Origin: Planctomycetes bacterium GWF2_41_51
GTDB lineage: Bacteria > Planctomycetota > Phycisphaerae > Sedimentisphaerales > UBA12454
DNA length: 36,853 nucleotides
Direction: 5' to 3'
Assembly: GCA_001825665.1 (NCBI GenBank)
Contig: MHXZ01000031.1
Span: 1 to 36,853, forward strand
Below the pieces are notes generated by a model. It ran no database searches and was not told the DNA's origin. It worked only from the letters and a program-made list of their open reading frames with translations. Position numbers and translations under genes: made by a program. Positions 32,072-36,853 of the stretch are shown here, piece after piece (within the stretch, counting starts at the first letter, position 1; each line of letters begins with the position of its first letter).

Positions 32072-32300
32072 AGATATCAGCACAATTCAGCCGGAACTTT
32101 TGACCATCTCCGATGTTTGTAAAATGCTGAATATATCGAGGGCGGAGTTTTACAAACTGAATGCCAGCGGAAAATTTGCACCGCTGAAAGTCGATCTGTG
32201 TCGAAAGATTTTGTACAACAGAACAGAAATTGAAAACTGGATACGTTCTGGCTGTGTTCACCGCAAACAATGGCAAATATTGAAAGGAAAATACAAATGA
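32064..32300 (+). CDS. Excisionase/AlpA-like HTH protein (second of a pair)
   Basis: 78 aa from the ATG at 32064, preceded by GGGGGAG. LLTISDVCKMLNISRAEFYK, then LNASGKFAPLKVD and RKILYNRTEIENWI, is an AlpA/Xis-type HTH. The start lies inside the end of the previous gene and the stop overlaps the next start as ATGA, so the three genes are translationally linked. One of the two HTH proteins is the likely excisionase for the integrase at 33694, and the other may be a regulator. Confidence 0.75.
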   Translation: MNKDISTIQPELLTISDVCKMLNISRAEFYKLNASGKFAPLKVDLCRKILYNRTEIENWIRSGCVHRKQWQILKGKYK

Positions 32301-33118
32301 AAGTTACCTCAAAAAAATTGGCCACCGCTCCACTTGCGTCAGAGCCGACGGCCAATATCAAACGATTACAGGAAAAATCTTATTTCAAAATTTGTTTACT
32401 GTCAACTAAAACCGAACAGCTTTTAGGCAATTTATTATTTGTTCTCCAATGGCCGTATATTAGCGAGACGGATAACGATACACAAAGGATAATGCTGAAA
32501 GAACGAATTCTTGCGGTAAAACAGGCAAACATCGGAGATATCAAGATAGCCGCATCAGAAAAAATTATAGAGCGGTTCTTAGCCGGAGATAAAGTGCTTA
32601 AGCCAAGGCACACAAGAGATATAGGGCGGTTTATTTCGCTCGTAAAGGTTTTTGCATTGTTGAATCTGTGGTTTCGGGAGAAGTCTGGTTCAGCTATAGT
32701 AGCTAATGATAACGATATTGAAGAAGCATTCAAAGTATGGGATATAATCGCTGATAGTCAGGAGTTAAATTTACCTCCGTATATTTATCAGTTATACAAA
32801 GAAGTGATTTTGCCTGCTTATGCAGAGATGAATGACGGCAGAAACGCAACCATTCAGGACGTAACCGGAAAACTCGGATTAAGCAGGCAGGCAATAATTC
32901 AAAAGCATTATCAGGTCTATGGACGGTATATGCCTGACTGGCAGTTGAGACAGCAGATTATTCCGATGCTGGAGACATCTGGTTTGATCACACAAGAGCC
33001 AGACCCAAATGATAAACGTAAAATACTAACCTACCCCACCACGTTACTCACTATATCACAACAGCACCCAAATACTAATTTTCAAAACAATAGTGAGTTA
33101 GGTGGTATGGTAAAATAA
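32297..33118 (+). CDS. Winged-helix protein, possibly derived from a replication helicase/primase C-terminus
   Basis: 273 aa from the ATG at 32297, with AAAGGA upstream and an ATGA overlap with the previous gene. The middle (RHTRDIGRFISLVKVFALLN, then a DNDIEEAFKVWDIIA segment) resembles the helical region that follows the ATPase domain in element-encoded primase/helicase proteins. Residues about 195-250 (TIQDVTGKLGLSRQAIIQKH; MLETSGLITQEPDPNDKRKI) form a MarR-like winged helix. No Walker or primase motif is present, so it could be a truncated replication protein or an independent regulator. It sits in the xis-to-int operon. Confidence 0.55.
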   Translation: MKVTSKKLATAPLASEPTANIKRLQEKSYFKICLLSTKTEQLLGNLLFVLQWPYISETDNDTQRIMLKERILAVKQANIGDIKIAASEKIIERFLAGDKVLKPRHTRDIGRFISLVKVFALLNLWFREKSGSAIVANDNDIEEAFKVWDIIADSQELNLPPYIYQLYKEVILPAYAEMNDGRNATIQDVTGKLGLSRQAIIQKHYQVYGRYMPDWQLRQQIIPMLETSGLITQEPDPNDKRKILTYPTTLLTISQQHPNTNFQNNSELGGMVK

Positions 33119-33177
33119 TGTGAAAAGTAACTACTTTTCAGTTGCAATGCAGCGGTTAGTTGTTTATAATTTGTAAT

Positions 33178-33393
33178 ATGGCAAAAGATATTGAACAAAA
33201 ATTACGTGAAGCAATAATGAAATCGGAATTGAGCAGATACCGGATTAGCAAGCTGTCAGGTGTAGGTGAAGCTCAGTTATCATTGTTTGTCAATGGCAAG
33301 CGAACCTTAACGCTTCCAGTGGCGGCAAAATTAGCAAATGTACTGGGATTAGAGCTTATCCCAAAAAAAGACAAGAAGGAAAATAAAATATGA
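33178..33393 (+). CDS. XRE-family repressor-like protein
   Basis: 71 aa from the ATG at 33178. A Cro/C1-type HTH covers about 17-55 (YRISKLSGVGEAQLSLFVNG, then KRTLTLPVAAKLANVLGLEL). The basic tail KKDKKENKI closes it. The size fits a small C-protein-like or Cro-like regulator of the element. Its stop overlaps the next start (ATGA). It is a plausible regulator of the integrase region or of the RM promoter palindrome at 29046-29061 (inference). Confidence 0.8.
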   Translation: MAKDIEQKLREAIMKSELSRYRISKLSGVGEAQLSLFVNGKRTLTLPVAAKLANVLGLELIPKKDKKENKI

Positions 33394-33674
33394 AAACAAA
33401 AAAGATTGAATATTTTGTACAAAAGTTATCGGTGATTCAGGAAAAACCATATAATGAACAAAAAGAAGAACTTGCCGCTTTGCAACAAGAAGTAAAACTG
33501 GCAATACCCTCAGATAAATCTGAGTTATACTTTAAAATTCAATCAATACAAAACTTCCTGAATATGAATACAATGTTGAATGCCTGCATTTCAGCTAAGT
33601 GGTCTTGTTTTTGGGCTACAATAGCGGCCATAGCAGCTTTTGTCAGCGTTATTTTAATGTTGTTTGCTGTATAA
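33390..33674 (+). CDS. Small protein with coiled coil and C-terminal membrane helix
   Basis: 94 aa. The first 60 residues are charged and helical. The last 25 (WSCFWATIAAIAAFVSVILM and on) form one membrane helix. It overlaps the XRE gene by ATGA and ends 19 bases before the integrase start. A tail-anchored partner encoded directly with an XRE gene is a common arrangement in mobile elements, but I recognise no family. Confidence 0.55.
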   Translation: MKTKKIEYFVQKLSVIQEKPYNEQKEELAALQQEVKLAIPSDKSELYFKIQSIQNFLNMNTMLNACISAKWSCFWATIAAIAAFVSVILMLFAV

Positions 33675-33693
33675 AAGAAATGAAGGGTAAAAA

Positions 33694-35058
33694 ATGAACA
33701 TTTACAAGCAAAATTACAAAGCTAAGGACGGCAAAACAGCGAAAACCTCAAAGTTTTATATTGAGTTTTTAGACCATAACAAGTTAAGGCACAAATTACC
33801 TGCATTTGCGGATAAGCGGATATCAGAAGCCTTTGGCCGGAACATCGAAAGCCTTGTAAACTGCCGTATATCAGGGCTTGAACACGATGTAAAATTAAAT
33901 CAATGGCTTGAAACTCTGCCGTCAAATATCCTGAAAAAGTTTACATCTTGGGGATTGATAGACGGACAAAGAGCAGAGATAACAAAGCCGCTGTCAGAGC
34001 ATATAAAAGACTATTCAGAGATTTTAAAAGTTAAAGGCTTTTCTGCTGATTATGTAAGACGTATGAAAAACAGGCTTGAAAAGATTGTAAATGATTGTCG
34101 ATTTTTCTATTTCCGTGATATTACAATATCGACGGTTGAACTTTATAAAGGCAAGTTGAAAAACGAAAAAAATACTGATACCACTATCGGCCATTACATT
34201 GATTGCCTGAAAACCTTTTTGAACTGGGCTGAAACAGACGGCAGAATATTACATAATCCGATTGCAAAGATAGAAAAACCCAGCAGAGATTCAAAACCGA
34301 AAGGAATTTTAACCCCTGAACAGTTTGTTAGCTTAATTAAGAACACTTTAGAGAAAAATACCATTATTAACAAAACCACTGGACAGGAAAGAGCAGTTTT
34401 ATATACACTGGCAGGAACAACAGGCATAAGACGAAATGAACTGCTTAACTTGACTTGGGACGATGTAAATCTCTCAGATGATAATGCGTTTGTTCGTGTC
34501 AGGGCTTGCATAGCCAAAAACGGAAAAGAAGCTATGCAACCTATACCAAAAATTACGATTAATCTTTTGATGGCATTGAAACGCAACAGAAAGCCGCAGG
34601 ACGCGGACAGGGTATTTGACGCCTTCGGTATGTCAATTAACACCGCCAGACTTATCAGAAACGATTTAAAAGCCGCTGAAATAGACCTGATAGGCAAAGA
34701 CGGGAATAAGATTTGTTTTCATAGCTTACGAAATTCCTATATTTCTTGGCTTGCCAACAGCCAGACCCCTGCCAAAGTCATACAAAAACTTGCCAGACAT
34801 TCAGACCCCCGCTTAACGTTCAATACTTATGCAAGGGTATTGCCGGAAGCGGAGCAAAAAGCTATTAGTTTTCTGCCCGATTTTGGCAATGTTTTAATAG
34901 GAAAAAGTTTGTGTGCCAGTTTGTGTAATGACGGTAAAAAAGTGGGTACTTCCGTGAACAACCAAAGACACGAAAAATGCTATAATAGCTTAAAAATGCC
35001 ATTTGAAGCGGTTATATCAATACCCTCAAGGGGAGTCGAACCCCTGCTGCCGGCTTGA
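33694..35058 (+). CDS. Tyrosine integrase whose 3' end lies inside the tRNA-Glu gene
   Basis: 454 aa, tyrosine recombinase. An N-terminal SAM-like core-binding domain (about 90-190) is followed by the catalytic domain with R246 (TTGIRRNELLNLTW), Lys near 273 (KNGKEAM), H343-x-x-R346 (CFHSLRNSY), H369 (LARHSDPRLT) and nucleophile Y379 (NTYARVLPEAEQ); the set is complete. The last dozen codons (IPSRGVEPLLPA, stop) are the antisense of the tRNA-Glu gene, so the present C-terminus was created by integration. On the excised circle the frame would continue into the tail at 19737-19993. An arm-like repeat lies within the coding sequence at 34906-34928. A ribosome binding site AAGGG precedes the ATG. 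Confidence 0.92.
   Translation: MNIYKQNYKAKDGKTAKTSKFYIEFLDHNKLRHKLPAFADKRISEAFGRNIESLVNCRISGLEHDVKLNQWLETLPSNILKKFTSWGLIDGQRAEITKPLSEHIKDYSEILKVKGFSADYVRRMKNRLEKIVNDCRFFYFRDITISTVELYKGKLKNEKNTDTTIGHYIDCLKTFLNWAETDGRILHNPIAKIEKPSRDSKPKGILTPEQFVSLIKNTLEKNTIINKTTGQERAVLYTLAGTTGIRRNELLNLTWDDVNLSDDNAFVRVRACIAKNGKEAMQPIPKITINLLMALKRNRKPQDADRVFDAFGMSINTARLIRNDLKAAEIDLIGKDGNKICFHSLRNSYISWLANSQTPAKVIQKLARHSDPRLTFNTYARVLPEAEQKAISFLPDFGNVLIGKSLCASLCNDGKKVGTSVNNQRHEKCYNSLKMPFEAVISIPSRGVEPLLPA
34906..34928. repeat. Arm-like repeat of segment B, right copy
   Basis: Identical over 23 bases to 19790-19812 (two AGTTTGTGT units) and starting 115 bases before the core. It lies inside the integrase gene and encodes SLCASLC in the same frame as the other copy. 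Confidence 0.7.
35021..35047. repeat. Attachment core, copy 3 (inside tRNA-Glu)
   Basis: These are the 27 bases shared with 19710-19736. They cover the acceptor 3' strand and T arm of the tRNA-Glu gene, so integration rebuilds the tRNA on the right side of the element. Confidence 0.9.
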
Positions 35059-35092
35059 GAAGCCGGTGTCCTAACCACTAGACGATGAGGGC
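35021..35092 (-). tRNA. tRNA-Glu (anticodon CTC)
   Basis: 72 bases fold as acceptor GCCCTCA / TGAGGGT with discriminator A, D arm GTC..GGAC, anticodon stem CCGGC/GCCGG with loop TTCTCAA (CTC, glutamate), and T arm AGGGG-TTCGACT-CCCCT. CCA is not encoded. The first pair is G-U instead of G-C; the U side is part of the repeated attachment core and is the same in all three copies. It is the integration target of segments A and B. Confidence 0.93.
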
Positions 35093-35205
35093 CAATGATG
35101 TTCTGCCATTTTTGTACTTGCTTTAATGACTGGCAAACCAAGCGACCAACGGAAGCGAAAATAGCTATCTAACGCTTCCAGAATTTCTTTGCCTAAAGGC
35201 AAAAA

Positions 35206-35279
35206 TGGCGACGGGTGGATTCGAACCGCCGACCCTGGGCTTATGAATCCCATGCTCTAACCAACTGAGCTACGTCGCC
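35206..35279 (-). tRNA. tRNA-Met (anticodon CAT), elongator type
   Basis: 74 bases: acceptor GGCGACG/CGTCGCC with discriminator A, D arm GCTC..GAGC, anticodon loop TTCATAA (CAT), and T arm GGCGG-TTCGAAT-CCACC. Two oddities are an A-G opposition at the base of the anticodon loop stem and a C-A opposition in the T stem. The G1-C72 pair rules out an initiator. A tRNA-Ile read through lysidine modification is a less likely alternative. It lies 113 bases upstream of tRNA-Glu in the same direction, and they are probably cotranscribed. A small TTTGCC/GGCAAA hairpin follows its 3' end. Confidence 0.85.
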
Positions 35280-35345
35280 TTAATCTCTGTAAATAAAGGA
35301 GTTATGCCAATCTAAGCCTTTTGCACAATTAAGTAACATACAACC

Positions 35346-35373
35346 TTGACTACAACCATATTAACGTTATAAT
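35346..35373 (+). promoter_or_regulatory. Promoter of the second integrase
   Basis: TTGACT (35346-35351), a 16-base spacer and a perfect TATAAT (35368-35373) lie 53 bases before the start at 35427. Confidence 0.7.
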
Positions 35374-35426
35374 ATAAACGTAACAAATTTATTTTAAACA
35401 ACTGATTGTAATTAAAGGTTCTAATC

Positions 35427-36548
35427 ATGCTACAAAACATTATAAAAAAACGAAAAACCCGTTCTGATAAATTTCCACTAACTTTACATCCAACAGGCCA
35501 ATTTTGCAAGAAAATTAAGGGTAAGCTTTATTACTTTGGAAAAGACAAAAAAATTGCTCTACAAAGATATTTAGAACAGGCGGCTTTTCTTCATACAGGC
35601 AAGACTATACTAATTGAAAAAGAGGATTCTTTGGCGTTAAAAACTCTTTGCAATTTATATCTTGAATACCAAGAGAAAAAAGTCCAAGCTAATAATCTCA
35701 GTGCAGGTCATTTTCAGGATCAGGTTAAAAGCCTCCGTAAGTTTACAACTTTTTTAGGGCAATATTGTGAAATTGAACAGATAGGAACATTAGATTTGCA
35801 AAATTATAAACAAAAGCTCTTGAAATGTTTTTCTGCACAAAGAGTTAATTTGAATATAGGAATTATGAAGGCAATGTTTCATTGGGCCAAGAAAAATGAT
35901 GTCTTAAAAAACATACCAAATATTGATGCAATAAATAAGGTTAAGATTATAAAAAAAGAAAGAAACGTTTTTATTCCTGAGCATATTCTTAAGTTGCTGC
36001 AATTTTCAGATAATCAAATGAGGGCTATGATTTTATTAGGGTTAAATTGTGGTTTTGGATGTACAGATTGTGCTGAGTTAAAATGGAATGATTTAGATAT
36101 TGATAATAGTCGCGTTAATCTGCCACGCAGCAAAACTGGTATTGGCAGGAATCTTTTGTTGTGGCAGGATACTGTGGATACAATTGCGAAATTACCTAAA
36201 CGTGGTGAGTTAGTTTTTTATACGCGTAATGGAAATCCATGGGTCCGTACAATTAAAAACATAAAAGCAGATGGAACTGTGAAATACGTAAACGATAATG
36301 CAATTAGTAAAAGCTTTTCCAAACTTCTTAAAAAAACAGGCATAAAGGCCGAAAAAGGTGTTGGATTTTATACTTTACGCAGAACCTCGGCAACTATGGC
36401 AGCACGCAGTGGCGATCCTTTTGCAGTTCAGAAACTTCTTGGCCATGCCGATTTGAAGATGGCAACAACTTATGTGCAGGATGTTTCAGAGCAGACGGAC
36501 CAAGTTGTAAATAATATGCGTAAACTTATAATCCCAGATGCTTCTTAA
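35427..36548 (+). CDS. Planctomycete-type tyrosine recombinase with non-canonical active site
   Basis: 373 aa. The N-terminus (FPLTLHPTGQFCKKIKGKLY, then YFGKDKKIALQRYL) and the central INIGIMKAMFHWA-like core-binding domain match a planctomycete family of phage-integrase-like proteins that I know. In the catalytic domain LGLNCGFGCTDCAELKWNDL (about 205-224) stands where TGxRxxEL is expected, so no Arg aligns with catalytic Arg I. RSKTGIGRNLLLW supplies the Lys, Y315-T-L-R318-R has Tyr in place of His, and GH340 and nucleophile Y349 are present. AAAGG lies eight bases before the ATG, with a near-consensus promoter upstream. It may serve the tRNA-3'-end-like fragment 150 bases downstream. It is complete, and activity is uncertain. 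Confidence 0.88.
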   Translation: MLQNIIKKRKTRSDKFPLTLHPTGQFCKKIKGKLYYFGKDKKIALQRYLEQAAFLHTGKTILIEKEDSLALKTLCNLYLEYQEKKVQANNLSAGHFQDQVKSLRKFTTFLGQYCEIEQIGTLDLQNYKQKLLKCFSAQRVNLNIGIMKAMFHWAKKNDVLKNIPNIDAINKVKIIKKERNVFIPEHILKLLQFSDNQMRAMILLGLNCGFGCTDCAELKWNDLDIDNSRVNLPRSKTGIGRNLLLWQDTVDTIAKLPKRGELVFYTRNGNPWVRTIKNIKADGTVKYVNDNAISKSFSKLLKKTGIKAEKGVGFYTLRRTSATMAARSGDPFAVQKLLGHADLKMATTYVQDVSEQTDQVVNNMRKLIIPDAS

Positions 36549-36853
36549 CTCTTTGCGATAAGGGTCAACTCTGATTGAATCCAATTTAATCATGAGCCGA
36601 TTAATAACTTTTCAAAGAATATCGCAAGATTTGGTTGGCCGGAATATCACGAAATAATCAATTTTTTCAAGCTATTTAGATATTTAAATCCGAGTCATAG
36701 GTCCGAGTCCTGTATCGCCCATTGGGTAGCACTTCGCAAATCCTCGCATATCGTCGCATACTCTCGTGATAAGCGACAATTATTCTTACCAACCGGCGAC
36801 AATTAAAAGTTCCGGATATTAGTCGGATACAATAAACTATCCGAATTTCCTTA
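36549..36853. other. Non-coding right edge with short repeats
   Basis: About 305 bases after the second integrase with no convincing gene. It holds a tRNA-3'-end-like fragment (36697-36721), three TCGCA units (within 36730-36765), two GCGACAATTA repeats (36773-36782 and 36796-36805), and a CGGATA / TATCCG inverted pair near the end. The cluster looks like an attachment region with arm-type sites for the neighbouring integrase. Confidence 0.45.
36697..36721 (+). repeat. tRNA 3'-end-like fragment, candidate attachment site of the second integrase
   Basis: ATAGG-TCCGAGT-CCTGT-ATCGCCC-A reads as a T arm (five pairs, with one T-G) followed by an acceptor 3' strand and discriminator. No D arm or anticodon arm precedes it, so it is a fragment. 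Such a fragment next to an integrase commonly marks an attachment site of an element that entered a tRNA gene elsewhere. The parent tRNA would have an acceptor starting GGGCGAT. Confidence 0.45.

Larger units (their letters stand above)
19710..35047. mobile_element. Segment B: integrative element at tRNA-Glu carrying a type I RM system
   Basis: Bounded by 27-bp direct repeats of the tRNA 3' end, with identical arm-like repeats inside each end. It has an intact tyrosine integrase at the tRNA-proximal end, two excisionase-like HTH genes and an XRE repressor. Cargo is a type I restriction-modification operon with extra genes, small membrane proteins, a zinc-ribbon protein and a PEP-CTERM protein. 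No conjugation, capsid or terminase genes are visible, so it is a genomic island or satellite-like element about 15.3 kb long. The tRNA gene remains intact on its right. Confidence 0.85.

Noticed and set aside
1-36853. CRISPR array
   Set aside because: I saw no regularly spaced repeats of 20-40 bases with unique spacers and no cas genes. The short repeats found belong to attachment regions.

Overview
The window looks like an accessory region of a Planctomycetota genome, most likely class Phycisphaerae (Sedimentisphaerales-like). The evidence is family content rather than a database match: PEP-CTERM exported proteins, LamG and GxGYxYP proteins ending in type I dockerin-like modules, a prepilin-type (FTLVELLVV) protein, a LacI regulator beside a URO-D-like enzyme, and tyrosine integrases of planctomycete type. 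The DNA is AT-rich.

Layout. The 3' end of a tRNA-Glu(CTC) gene (35021-35092, minus strand) is repeated as a 21-27 bp core at 63-83, 19710-19736 and 35021-35047. The cores divide the window into two tandem integrated segments. Segment A (63 to about 19709) is a glycan-utilisation cluster: sugar porter, glycerophosphodiester phosphodiesterase, PEP-CTERM protein, a GH-like protein with CBM6, a 1760-aa LamG/GxGYxYP/dockerin protein, a LamG/dockerin protein, a pseudopilin-like protein, a LacI regulator and a URO-D-family protein. It has no integrase of its own. Segment B (19710 to 35047) carries a helix-turn-helix gene, small membrane proteins, a complete type I restriction-modification operon with two extra embedded genes, a PEP-CTERM repeat protein, a zinc-ribbon protein, two excisionase-like HTH proteins, an XRE repressor and an intact tyrosine integrase that ends inside the tRNA gene. 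To the right lie tRNA-Glu, a tRNA-Met(CAT) and a second, differently built planctomycete integrase with a nearby tRNA-3'-end-like fragment.

How the parts work together. In segment A the palindrome GTGTACGTACAC occurs three times, each time at the same place on the -10 box of a TTGACA-N17-TATxxT-like promoter: before the PEP-CTERM gene, before the pseudopilin/LamG pair and before the URO-D gene. The LacI protein encoded in the middle is the obvious candidate to bind it, so the cluster reads as one regulon for uptake and breakdown of an extracellular glycan. In segment B the integrase reading frame crosses the attachment core. Excision would join it in frame to an 80-90 residue tail now stranded at the far end (19737-19993). 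A homologous tail sits at the left edge of the window (84-262), and arm-like repeats flank the cores at matching distances for both segments.

Unexplained structure. Two leaders in segment B (20546-20731 plus; 30592-30453 minus) share an architecture with competing hairpins and a terminal U-run. A third leader (30727-30834) can form a pseudoknot that hides the ribosome binding site of the next gene. I could not match any of the three to an RNA family I know.
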